In this document: positions 1 to 7,771 of the stretch, one piece after another | Numbering within the stretch: the first letter of the stretch is position 1 | Layout of the letters: each line of letters begins with the position of its first letter | DNA from: Dunaliella salina | Taxonomy: Eukaryota; Chlorophyta; Chlorophyceae; Chlamydomonadales; Dunaliellaceae | DNA: 12,686 bases | Direction of reading: 5' to 3' | NCBI GenBank assembly: GCA_002284615.2 | Contig: MU069872.1 | Location: 91,564-104,249, forward strand | Translations under genes and position numbers: made by a program | Notes under the pieces: model-generated | Told to the model about the DNA's origin: nothing | Databases searched by the model: none | What the model saw: the letters and a program-made list of their open reading frames with translations, nothing else

Positions 1-37
<37 letters not shown>
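1..37. repeat. (AC)n microsatellite at left edge
   Basis: An uninterrupted AC dinucleotide run opens the window. A second AC run closes it at 12636-12686, so the window may be bounded by these runs, for example at assembly breaks. Confidence 0.97.
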
Positions 38-39
<2 letters not shown>

Positions 40-185
40 ACACGCTCACCGAATTTAACTTTCTGCAATCAATTCATGGCACCCTTTGTGAAGTGGGCGT
101 ACCATGATTGAAGGCCCACTCCCAATGCTTCATGGCTGAAGGGATGCCTCGAAAGTGCCCTTGTTATTCCTGAAGAACCTTGAAA

Positions 186-432
186 CCTGCAGCACACTGC
201 AGCAAATCAATCTTGCAACCCGCACCTTGCAACCTGCAGCAAATCAATCTTGCAAATCAATCTTGCAAACCAATCTAGCAAATGAATCTTGCAACCTGCA
301 GCAAATTGATCTTGCAAATTGATCTTGCAAATCAATCTTGCAAATCAATCTTGCAAATCAATCTTGCAAATCAATTTTGCAACCTGCAGCAAATCAATCT
401 TGCAACCTGCAGCAACCTGCAGCGAATCAATT
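186..432. repeat. 13-bp minisatellite AAATCAATCTTGC with CTGCAG punctuation
   Basis: The unit AAATCAATCTTGC, with variants such as AAATTGATCTTGC and AAACCAATCTAGC, recurs head to tail about a dozen times. It is interrupted at intervals by the word AACCTGCAGC. The open frames across it (from 319 and 338) only translate the repeat, so I do not call a gene. The repeated CTGCAG words look like 3' splice sites, but no exon-like sequence follows them. Confidence 0.9.
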
Positions 433-454
433 GATGGGTACAGAAAGAAAATCC

Positions 455-646
455 CAGGGATGGATCATAAGTGGCTTTGGGAGGAGCCGTACGCATATAA
501 AATGCAAGACACATGCGTTGCATACGAACGCGCTACGTCCAATTGGCATTCTAGGCAATGAAGGCAAGTGCATTTGAAGCATACGCATTTCAACATCAGC
601 CATTTCGATGCATCAAAATATGCGCTTCACGTATGACCCATCCCTG
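455..646. mobile_element. Small non-autonomous element with terminal inverted repeats (MITE-like)
   Basis: The left end reads CAGGGATGGATCATAAGTG. The right end is its near-perfect reverse complement, CACGTATGACCCATCCCTG, giving inverted repeats of about 19 bp around a 192-bp element with no coding capacity. Ends starting CAGGG are common in the hAT superfamily. The 8-bp flanks GAAAATCC and GAATAATC agree at 5 of 8 positions, a weak target duplication. A third copy of the terminal word, CCATCCCTGG, lies just outside at about 660-669. Superfamily assignment is inference. Confidence 0.6.
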
Positions 647-1081
647 GAATAATCCATGCCCATCCCTGGGCCTTGTTTGGCTTTGATAGGATTAAAGAAG
701 ATTATGAGAACAGGAGGTGATTTAATAATTGGCTAATTGGAATACCCAATATCATCATATCGCTGCAATGGAGAAGCTTCATTCAGCAAGGCATAATTTG
801 TTTGTGCCTCTTTTACCTTTTACGTGACATGTCTTTCAGCATTGGGCATGATTTTTGTCTAAATTTGCTGCTTTCTTTTGCTGGTTGCCTGCCTTTTTTT
901 GTGGTTGGCTTTTTGTTGGATCTGAAACATGCATCACATATTTTGCATTTGCGCTCAACCACGACAATACACCCAAAGCTGCCCTCCCACCAGCTTTTTG
1001 CAAAATCTGTGTGTTGTGTGCAAGGAATGCCGCATCATCACCAATCCCGAGAGTTGAAGCTTCCGTTTTTGCTACATGCAG
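647..1081. other. Intronic sequence without recognised gene
   Basis: Apart from the extra CCATCCCTGG word near 660, this stretch is unique, AT-leaning sequence. It becomes pyrimidine-rich around 800-910. Open frames at 802-1095 and 855-1130 overlap in different frames, resemble nothing I recognise and show no splice-bounded exon. I read it as intron upstream of the exon 1 acceptor-side repeats. The exon that should supply the first residues of the EF-hand loop continued in exon 1 was not found here and may lie outside the window. Confidence 0.4.
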
Positions 1082-1784
1082 CTGCAGAGCAGTGAGGCTC
1101 TGTATGATGAGGGTTATGCAAAATGCCTAGGAGCTTTTGATTGACCTCATGACCGACAATTTCACTATGTCAGTGCATGCAGCTGGGTGACAGTGACGTT
1201 GTGTGTGGGGAGGTGGTGCCAAAAGCCCTGGCACAAGTGACGAACCTCGAGAGTTGAATGTTGCTGTGCGCAGCAGAAGGGCAAAGAGGTTCTGTATGAG
1301 GAGGGCATGCGCATTGCCTTGGGGCACTTCATCGATCTAACGCAAAATGCCTTGGAGCACTTGATTGACCTAACACAAAATGCCTTGGAGCACTTCATTG
1401 ATCTAATACGAGTGACCATTCACCATTGTGATGCATGCAGCTGGATGGTGCTGACATTGTGTATGAGGAGGTGGGGCCAAAGGCCCCGGAATAAATGACA
1501 ATTTCAAGAATAGTACCTCTTATTTCTACTGCGCTCGTTTCTACTGCATTTGACCTCACAAATGGCCATTCACCATTGTGATGCATGCAGTTGGCGGTGA
1601 GGTTGTGTATGAGGAGGTTTTGCCAAAGGCCCTGGAACAAATGAACAACCTCAAGCGTTTAGTTCTTCATTTCTGCTGAACGCAGCTGAAGGGCAGTGAG
1701 GTTGTGAGTCAAGAGGGAATGTCAAATTTCTTGTAGCATTTACTTGACCCCACAAGTGACGCTTCACCGTTTCGGTTCATGCAG
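1082..1784 (+). repeat. Tandem decayed copies of the exon 1 acceptor and exon head
   Basis: Six degenerate copies of the junction that opens exon 1 precede it, each a GCAG followed by words related to CTGGATGGCGGTGATGT. Copy starts are about 1082, 1183, 1274, 1441, 1591 and 1686, and the functional copy starts at 1785. All six keep the AG of the splice acceptor, usually within GCATGCAG. Exon words such as TATGAGGAGGT and GCCAAAGGCCCTGGA survive, but frames are broken by stops and indels. Spacing is irregular, from about 91 to 167 bp. Confidence 0.8.
1316..1410 (+). repeat. Nested 33-bp triplication of an exon 1 segment
   Basis: GCCTTGGRGCACTT followed by ATTGATCTAA-type sequence recurs at 1316, 1349 and 1382, an exact 33-bp spacing. 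Each unit encodes ALEHFIDL-like residues, matching the KALEHMISLI helix of exon 1. This is therefore a secondary expansion inside one of the decayed exon copies. It keeps the frame because 33 is a multiple of three. Confidence 0.85.
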
Positions 1785-1928
1785 CTGGATGGCGGTGATG
1801 TCGCGTATGAAGAGGTTGTGCCCAAGGCCCTGGAGCACATGATCAGCCTCATTAAGGATGAAATCGTCATGAGTGGCATCCTCCAGAGCCAAGATAGCAT
1901 GCAGGGCATGTTGCTGTCCCATTTCAAG
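1785..1928 (+). CDS. Exon 1 (internal) of a multi-EF-hand protein gene, partial
   Basis: This 144-nt, 48-codon phase-0 exon lies between the acceptor TTCATGCAG and the donor AAG|GTACGT. It starts LDGGDVAYEE, the later part of an EF-hand loop (Gly at loop position 6, hydrophobic at 8, Glu at 12), followed by the F helix VVPKALEHMISLIKDE. A linker and the next E helix, ending GMLLSHFK, complete it. The helix runs straight into the loop of exon 2. The first residues of the split loop should come from an upstream exon that I cannot see. Six decayed acceptor-side and two donor-side copies of its ends surround it. The product would be a calcium-binding or EF-hand scaffold protein; an axonemal (radial-spoke RSP7-like) role is only a guess. 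The exact acceptor and the family need transcript support. Confidence 0.72.
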
Positions 1929-2191
1929 GTACGTCTTTGGCGTCTTGCTGTCAAGGGCCTGCTACGTTCAGCCTCATCAAGGATGAAATTTCCATGAACG
2001 GCATCTTCCAGAGCCAAGATAGCATGCAGGGCATCTTGTTGTCCCATTTGAAGGTTTGTCTTTGGCGTATTGCTGTCGAGGGCCTGCTACATTTAGCCTC
2101 ATTAAGGATGAAATCGTCAAGAGTGGCATCCTCCAGAGCCAAGATAGCATTTAGGGCATGCTGCTGTCCCACTTGAAGGTGGGTCTTGGAT
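1929..2191 (+). repeat. Two tandem copies of the exon 1 tail plus donor (125-bp period)
   Basis: The segment from CAGCCTCATTAAGGATG through the donor is repeated at exact 125-bp steps: donors lie at 1929 (GTACGT), 2054 (GTTTGT) and 2179 (GTGGGT). Copy 2 keeps the exon frame open internally (SIKDEISMNGI-like, ending SHLK). Copy 3 has an in-frame TAG at 2152-2154. The copies cannot be read through as one exon because the 125-bp period shifts frame. Divergence is low, so this duplication is younger than the acceptor-side copies. Confidence 0.88.
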
Positions 2192-2199
2192 GTCTTACT

Positions 2200-2374
2200 A
2201 AATAAAGGAAAGAGAAAGAGAAAGAGAGAATTATGCTTATCGTTAGGCTGCGTGCATTAAGGACCAGATTCCCCCTGAGGGCTTCAACCAAATCTCCTAG
2301 GCCGACCCTAGGACTCGAACCCAAATTCCGGGCACCTGACGCAAGCGCCAAAGTAATACTCCGACAACCAGGGG
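2200..2374 (-). mobile_element. tRNA-derived SINE insertion with target duplication
   Basis: On the minus strand the element starts CCCCTGGTTGTCGG and carries GGGTTCGAGTCC at 2322-2311. That word fits the RNA polymerase III internal B box, with a tRNA-like T arm around it. No clean A box was identified. The element ends in a (TTTCTC)-type simple tail and TTTATTT. Flanking words GTCTTACT (2192-2199) and GTCTTGCT (2375-2382) match at 7 of 8 positions and fit a target-site duplication. It interrupts the third exon 1 donor repeat: the unit's continuation, CTTGCTGTCAAGGGC, resumes directly after it. Confidence 0.68.
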
Positions 2375-2520
2375 GTCTTGCTGTCAAGGGCATGCTGCTT
2401 TCCTGCTTCAATGCATGGTTTCACATGGTTTAGAATGAAGTAGCCATCAATTAAAACACATGACTGCTAGGCTAAAAGTAAAATCCTGTAAAGAGTTGCT
2501 TCGAGGTCTGGCTTGTTGCT
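2375..2520. other. Intron remainder between the SINE and the 110-bp array
   Basis: The first 40 bases resume the 125-bp donor repeat (TGTCAAGGGCATGCTGC). The rest is unique and contains nothing I recognise. Confidence 0.5.
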
Positions 2521-3650
2521 GTGTTGCTTGTTGAGGACCTCCTGAGGAACCTTGCTCATGCGCACCTGACCCTGAACTGTCAGGCCCTATGAGCCTCTGC
2601 TGCTTTGCCATTCCTTTGTTTGCCTTGACAGTGTTGCTCGCCAAGAACCTGCTCAGGAATCTTGCTCATGCACATATGACCCTGAATTGTCAGGCCTTGT
2701 AAGCCTCTGTTGCTCTCTCGCTTCAACGTGTGCCTTGACTGTCTTACTTGCCAAGGGCCTGCTAAGGAATCTTGCTCATGCACACCTGACCCTGGACTGT
2801 CAGGCCCTGCGAGCCACTGCTGCTTTGCGCTTCTTCGTGTGCTTTGGCTGTCTTACTTGCCAAGGACCTGCTCAGAAATCTTGCTCATGCATGTATGACC
2901 CTGAATTGTCAGGCCTTGCAAGCCTCTGTTGCTCTCTCACTTCAATGTGTGCCTTGACTGTCTTACTTGCCAAGGGCCTGCTAAGGAATCTTGCTCATGC
3001 ACACCTGACCCTGGACTGTCAGGCCCTGCGAGCCTCCGCTGCTTTGCCGTTCCTTCGTGTGCCTTGACTGTGTTGCTCGCCAAGGACCTGCTCAGGAACC
3101 TTGCTCATGCACGTACAACCCTGAACTGTCAGGCCTTGTAAACCTCTGTTGCTCTCTCGCTTCAACGTGTGCCTTGACTGTCTAAATTGCCAAGGACCTG
3201 CTAAGGAATTCTGCTCATGCACACCTGTCCCTGGACTGTCAGGCCCTGCGAGCCACTGCTGCTTTGTTTCGCTTCTTCGTGTGCCTTGACTGTGTTGCTG
3301 CCAAGGACCTGCCGAAAGGTCTTGCTCATGCACACCTGACCCTGACATGAACTGTCAGGCCCTAAGAGCCTCTGATGCTTTGCCGCTTTCAAGGGCCACC
3401 TTGACAGTGTTACTTGCCAAGGACCTGCTAAAGAACCTTGCTCGTACACGTATGACCCTGGACTGTCAGACCCTGCAAGCCACTGCTGCTTTGTCGCTTC
3501 TTCGTGTGCTTTGATTGTGTTGCTGCCAAGGACCTGCCAAAGGGTCTTGCTCACGCACACCTGACCCTGACATGAACTGTCAGGCCCTTAGAGCCTCTGC
3601 TGCTTTGCCGCTGTCAAGGGCCGCCTTGACTGTGTTGCTTGAAAAAACCA
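2521..3650 (+). repeat. 110-bp tandem array, about 10 copies, with a 220-bp dimeric order
   Basis: The word RACTGTCAGGCC or its variant recurs at 2575, 2685, 2795, 2904, 3014, 3124, 3234, 3350, 3461 and 3575, steps of 109-116 bp. In the middle two monomer types alternate. Type A (2685, 2904, 3124) has AATTGTCAGGCCTTG or AACTGTCAGGCCTTG and GTTGCTCTCTC. Type B (2795, 3014, 3234) has GGACTGTCAGGCCCTGCGAGCC. The flank TTCAAGGGCC...GTGTTACTTGCCAAGG resembles the exon 1 donor and its intron side, so the array may be a further amplification of that region (inference). Open frames on both strands here are repeat translations. Confidence 0.9.
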
Positions 3651-3696
3651 GGACCTGCAAAAAAGTCTTGCTTCTGCACTGACGGTTCAAGCCTCC

Positions 3697-3825
3697 TAAA
3701 CACCTGCTCTTGTTACCATTATGCAAAGTTCTTACTTCATCTGCACGATCCTCAATTCCCTAAACACCTGCTCTTGTTACCATTACGCAACGTTCTTACT
3801 TCATCTGCACGATCCTCAATTTCAT
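3697..3825 (+). repeat. 63-bp direct duplication
   Basis: CTAAACACCTGCTCTTGTTA begins two nearly identical units at 3697 and 3760. Both run through GTTCTTACTTCATCTGCACGATCCTCAATT. The period of 63 is a multiple of three, which explains the overlapping open frames, but no gene is evident. Confidence 0.88.
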
Positions 3826-3847
3826 TGCATGGTTTGCATCGTTCACA

Positions 3848-4743
3848 CTTTGCAGCACATGATCCCCCAACACAATGAAATGAGGTGTGGTTACTTTGCA
3901 GCACATGATCCTCGATCTAGTTGCAATCTGGTGACCCTGCTTTGCAGCACATGATGCTCGATTCAACATAAATTTGCTGTAGTTTTCCCATTTTGCAGGC
4001 GCATGATCCTGAAGGATTGGGCTTCCTTAGCCTCCACTCTCTCCTTGTCCTCCTCCTCATTCCTCAATTCTCTAACATATTTTGTGGTGATCCCACTTTG
4101 CGGCACATAATCCTGAAGGATCAAGCTTCCTCAGCCTCCACTCTCTCCTCCTCCTCCTCCTCGTTCCTCCATTGTGTTACATTGTGGTTAATCCACTTTG
4201 CAGGCACACGATCTCAAAGGATCGGGCCTCCCCAGCCTCCACTCTCTCCTCCTCCTCCTTCCTCAATTGGGTTACATTGCCTTTGGTTATCCAACTTTCC
4301 AGGCACACAATCCTGAAGAATCGGACCTCCTCAGCCTTCACTCTCTCCTCCTCCTCCTTCTCCTCATTCTTCACTTGAGTTACATTGATTGGAGTTAACT
4401 TACTCTGCAGGCACGCGTTCTCGAAGAATCGGGCCTCCTCAGCCTCCACTCTCTCCTCCTCCTCATTCCTCAATTGGGTTGCATTGCCTTTGGTTATCCA
4501 ACTTTGCAGGCACACAATCCTGAAGAATCGGAGCTCCTCAGCCTCCACTCTCTCCTCCTCCTCCTCCTCCTCATTCTTCACTTGAGTTACATTGATTGGA
4601 GTTAACTTACTCCGCAGGCACATGATCCTGAAGGATGAAGCCTCGTCAGCCTCCACTCTCTCCTCCTCCTCCTCCTCCTCCTCCTCCTCCTCCTCATTCT
4701 TCCGTTTAGTTATCACATTGTTTGTGCTTGTCCCACTTTTCAG
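3848..4743 (+). repeat. Tandem copies of the exon 2 acceptor and exon head
   Basis: Ten copies of the exon 2 opening junction, TTTGCAG followed by GCACAYGATCCTGAAGG-like sequence, lie upstream of the real exon. Exon-equivalent starts are 3856, 3902, 3948, 3999, 4103, 4204, 4303, 4411, 4510 and 4618. Nine keep the acceptor AG; the copy at 4103 has CGG. Most encode an EF-loop-like AHDPEG...SLHS, but the copy at 4618 has a stop. After CCACTCT each later copy runs into a CTC tract that grows from about four to more than ten triplets. From 4204 onward the spacing is 99, 108, 99, 108 and 126 bp, all multiples of three. Short ATTGATTGGAGTTAAC and CCTTTGGTTATCC units alternate. Confidence 0.88.
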
Positions 4744-4818
4744 GCACACGATCCTGAAGGGTCAGGCCTCCTCAGCCTCCACTCTGTAAAGAATGTCCTG
4801 AAGGATTTGTCATTCCAG
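4744..4818 (+). CDS. Exon 2 of the multi-EF-hand protein gene
   Basis: This 75-nt, 25-codon phase-0 exon lies between TTTTCAG and the donor CAG|GTGGGT. It encodes AHDPEGSGLLSLHS and then the F helix VKNVLKDLSFQ. With the exon 1 end (LLSHFK) this makes a complete helix-loop-helix. Loop positions 1, 3, 5 and 6 are D, E, S and G, but position 12 is Ser rather than Glu, so calcium binding may be weak. It is the last and best copy of the upstream array and the only one that continues into GTAAAGAATGTCCTG and a donor. That continuation is why I choose it over the ten upstream look-alikes. The open frame on the opposite strand is a repeat by-product. Confidence 0.74.
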
Positions 4819-5060
4819 GTGGGTGAAGGATACGTCATTCCAGTGAAGGATTTGTGCTTCCAGGTGGATTAGGCTGATTGTGACGGAGTGGAATTTAAGA
4901 GAGGTGCACAGGGTGCATGTCTGTTTCCTCTGTGCAACAATATCAAAACCGCTAGGTGGGGCTACTCCTTCCAGGTGGGTGAGGCGGAGTGTGACAAAGT
5001 AGAACACAAGAGAGGTGCACAGGGTGCATGTATACTTTCTCTGTGCGCCAGCATCAAGTC
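4819..5060 (+). repeat. Copies of the exon 2 tail plus donor, including a 111-bp duplication
   Basis: The exon 2 ending, AAGGATTTGTCATTCCAG|GT, is echoed at 4841-4843 (CAG with GT lost), 4861-4863 (CAG|GTGGAT) and 4972-4974 (CAG|GTGGGT). The last two lie at the head of two 111-bp units that share GAGGTGCACAGGGTGCATGT (4901 and 5012). The 133-codon open frame at 4888-5289 runs through these copies and shows no independent sign of being a gene. Confidence 0.75.
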
Positions 5061-5352
5061 CACACCGTGGGGCTTGGCATATAGGAGCATGCTCAAGGCA
5101 GACAAGAGCTTGAATAGAGGCTTAAGTAGGGGCTTAAACAGGTGGTCAAACAGGGTTCGCAAGGGGCTGGCCTACACCCTGAGGCTCTGTTTAGTCAGTT
5201 CTGGCTTGCATGGACTCAAGTGGCCTGCAGCAAATGTAAGAACAAAGAGGGCAGAAGCAGCGCACAAGCGCAGAGCGGAGAAGCGATGAAGCAGAAGTTG
5301 CTTATTGCTGGACACGTTGGCATGGCTCATGTGCATGAGGCCCATACGATAC
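5061..5352. other. Intron without recognised feature
   Basis: The sequence is unique. It contains short GAGCTTGAATAGAGGCTTAA-like echoes and one good-looking donor (AAAT|GTAAGA at 5235), but no matching acceptor gives an in-frame exon. Confidence 0.4.
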
Positions 5353-5790
5353 AGTAGCCAGAGCATCATGGTGGCTAAAGTGCCATGGAACACAGTGGCC
5401 CGCAGCATTGCTTCTGTCATGACGGCCAATGCATCATGAAAGCTCATGCATTGTGGTGGCCCATGTATCGTGGCAGCTTGTGGGTCGTGGTTGTAACTCA
5501 TTTGCCATGGAACACAGTGGCCTGCAGCATTGCATGTGTCGTGACTGCAATGCATCTTGAAAGCTCATGCATCATGGTGGCCCATGTATCGTGGCAGCTT
5601 GTGGGTCGTGGTTGTAACTCATGTGCCATGGAACACAGTGGCCCGCAGGATTGCATGTGTCGTGACGGCCATGCATCTTGAAAGCTCATGCATCATGGTG
5701 GCCAATGTATCATGGCTGCTTGTGGGTCGTGGCCGTAACTCATGTGCCATGGAACACTGGCTGGTCCGCAGCATTGCTTGTGACTGTGAA
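5353..5790 (+). repeat. 121-bp tandem array, four copies
   Basis: GCCATGGAACAC recurs at 5382, 5504, 5625 and 5746, spaced 121-122 bp. Each copy carries CCGCAGCATTGC or a variant, GCATCTTGAAAGCTCATGCA and GCTTGTGGGTCGTGG. Identity between copies is high, so the array is young or homogenised. Open frames on both strands are repeat translations. No relation to a nearby exon was found. Confidence 0.9.
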
Positions 5791-5826
5791 GCATGTTAAG
5801 GTTCTTGAAGACGTGGCCCGTACAAT

Positions 5827-6002
5827 ATACCGTACAGCATGTTGATGATTACGCAATATTCATCTTTTTTTAAGCTCTACGTAATGCACAAAAATTAATT
5901 TTGAGGTGCAAATTAGGTTTTTTTAAAATTTGGGTGCGTAGGGGGGGGTGCGCAATGGGTTTATTCAATTTGGAAGAAATAAGGGTGCATACTGGTCACA
6001 AT
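5827..6002. mobile_element. AT-rich insertion inside the 121-bp array, possible short TIR element
   Basis: This AT-rich block separates copy 4 of the 121-bp array from a fifth copy at 6003-6092. It begins ATACCGTACAG and contains poly-T, poly-G and GGTGCGCAATGGGT (5947-5960). Both words recur at 10271-10301: GGTGCGGAATGGGT in the same orientation, and the exact inverse CTGTACGGTAT. This suggests a dispersed family with ATACCGTACAG ends. The right end here is unclear (GTGCATACTGGTC near 5984), so the boundary is approximate. Confidence 0.4.
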
Positions 6003-6092
6003 TCTCTACAGTAGTCGCCGGAGCATCACGGTGGCTATGTGCCATGGAGCACGGCGGTCCGCAACATTGCTTGTGACTGTGAAGCATGTTGA
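6003..6092 (+). repeat. Fifth, displaced copy of the 121-bp array
   Basis: ACAGTAGTCGCCGGAGCATC followed by GGTGGCTATGTGCCATGGAGCAC matches the start of the array (5353-5395). CATTGCTTGTGACTGTGAAG matches the end of copy 4. Its separation from the array by about 200 bp of AT-rich DNA supports an insertion. Confidence 0.8.
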
Positions 6093-7771
6093 GAGCAGGT
6101 CCTGGAATGCTGCTTGCCCCATCATTGAACGCTCTGGTCGAAAGGTCCGCGTTGGAATGATCATGAAGGATGTCAAAGCATGCAATTGGAGGAGTTGGAC
6201 TTATAAATTGCGCAGAGGAGCAGGAATGGTAACCGACCTGAGTGTAGAAACAGAAGAAACAGCACACATGGGGCGGCGCACAACGTGCTCAGCTCCTCAG
6301 CCATTGTAATAAGCAACAAGCAAGCCTACCAGCGCCCAGTCTGCTGTGTTGTGGATGTCATATTCTCTTCTGCTCTGGCAGCCATAAAGATTTGTGATGT
6401 CATAGCATCGTACTGTTTGTGGATGTGTGTACCACCACTTTAAGAGGGTTGCTGTCCTTTTGTTTGCAAATCCAGTTTTCCTTCTGCTTTGGTAATCATT
6501 GTGGTTTGGCAGAGGCGGGCGACAGGCCCAGATTCCTGAAAATGTTCTTTCCTGCCAATATTTTCCAAATCTGACCAGGCCAACCTTTATGATATAAATA
6601 AAAAACACTTTCACCAAAAATTGATGAAAAATCAGTTGTGGACCCAGATCATTCCCCTGGCCTCAGATCACCGTACAATGGCCCACAGCTCCACTCTGGG
6701 ACCACTTTTCACCCCCAAATAACCCTTGTATGGTATGCTAACATCCTGCATATTCAAAAGTGGGAATGAAGAAGGTCAAAAGCTGACCTGTTTGGCACCC
6801 CTAGTGCTGGATATTCTGTTAGGGAAATGGCTGAAATTCAGTACCTGACCAACTACTAGGTCTTTTCACTCCATTTTTTTTGCAATGACATTTTTTTGGT
6901 TAAAGGACACCAACTCATTAAAAACCACCCAATTTGGTACAGTGGCTGGTCAGATATGGGCATCTGTGTGCCAAAAACTAGGGTTCACGCCGCGGCCGAT
7001 TAGGAGGGTGCCCCCTCATTTGCAAGACCAAAGCTTTGTGATGCACAATAGTATTTGATGCTAAGTTTAAAGATTGCAACCTAGGGGGCCTATGCTCAAT
7101 GAACACTTCATAAGTGCCCCTTTTTTGAGGCCTTCGTCGCTCACCTCTGGTGATTTGGTAATATGCTAGGAAGGAGTGTGGCCCACTGACGACATTAATG
7201 TGTCCATCAGTATGCGCTCTGCATCGTCTGCTTGCGGAGCATCCTCTCTGGACAAGAGCTGTGTCGTAGTGAGGAAGCATGCAGAATGTCGTTTGGCAGT
7301 TTTGGGGCTAGTTGCGTTTCATGGTTAGTTATGCTGCATGGGCAGTTGTGTGGACTAAAGCGTTGTATGGGTAGTTGTGTGGTCTTGCCTATGACGACGT
7401 ATCAACACACCTGCAGTGGCTGCAGTGGAATGGCTTATGACTGAACAATTAAGTTATATTACATTATTTCTTGTAATTTCATTTGTCACCCTTTAAAAAG
7501 GCTGCCCTGGGAAAATGTACATGTTTCCAGACCTCTGATTGGGTAACCTGAATTGCTTTGTTGCTTTGCCTGTCTTCTTACACACCGGTTCTTGTTGAAC
7601 CCTAGCCTTGTGGTCTTTGTTTTCCTTTTATCATGCGGTCTTTGGCCCCACTGTTCTCATCCCACACGCCTTCTTTAACCCCAGCCATGTCTTGCCTGTT
7701 TTGACTTCGCCTTGTCCTGACCTTACTCAACTCACGTAAATTTTTTTTGCATGCCCCTCTTGCGCCTGTAG
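6093..7771. other. Long, mostly unique intron without recognised gene
   Basis: This stretch lacks the strong tandem arrays of its surroundings. Two weak partial duplications are visible: CTTCTGCTCTGG at about 6366 and CTTCTGCTTTGG at about 6481, and GGGCAGTTGTGTGG near 7339 with GGGTAGTTGTGTGG near 7369. Open frames at 6031-6309 (plus), 6297-6617 (minus) and 6978-7280 (minus) show no domain I recognise. The interval 6600-7230 is AT-rich with several short open stretches on the minus strand and could be old transposon sequence. From 7560 to 7771 the plus strand is strongly pyrimidine-rich, as expected upstream of the exon 3 acceptor. Confidence 0.45.

Noticed and set aside
186..432. CRISPR-like direct repeats
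   Set aside because: Repeats of 13 bp are mostly contiguous without unique spacers, and the surroundings are eukaryotic introns, so this is a minisatellite.
2311..2322. tRNA gene on the minus strand
   Set aside because: The B-box and T-arm word are good, but there is no clear A box or acceptor-stem pairing. The simple tail and flanking duplication fit a SINE better.
5195..5234. Possible exon ending at the donor-like AAAT|GTAAGA
   Set aside because: The available acceptors give lengths not divisible by three, and the result does not continue the EF-hand chain.
4888..5289. 133-codon plus-strand open frame rich in Arg/Lys/Ala
   Set aside because: It runs through the donor-side copies of exon 2 and their 111-bp duplication, so its repeats are explained by the DNA. 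No domain is recognisable, and nothing supports its start codon.
6031..6309. 92-codon plus-strand open frame
   Set aside because: Its first part is the fifth copy of the 121-bp repeat. The rest matches nothing known and has no splice or promoter support.
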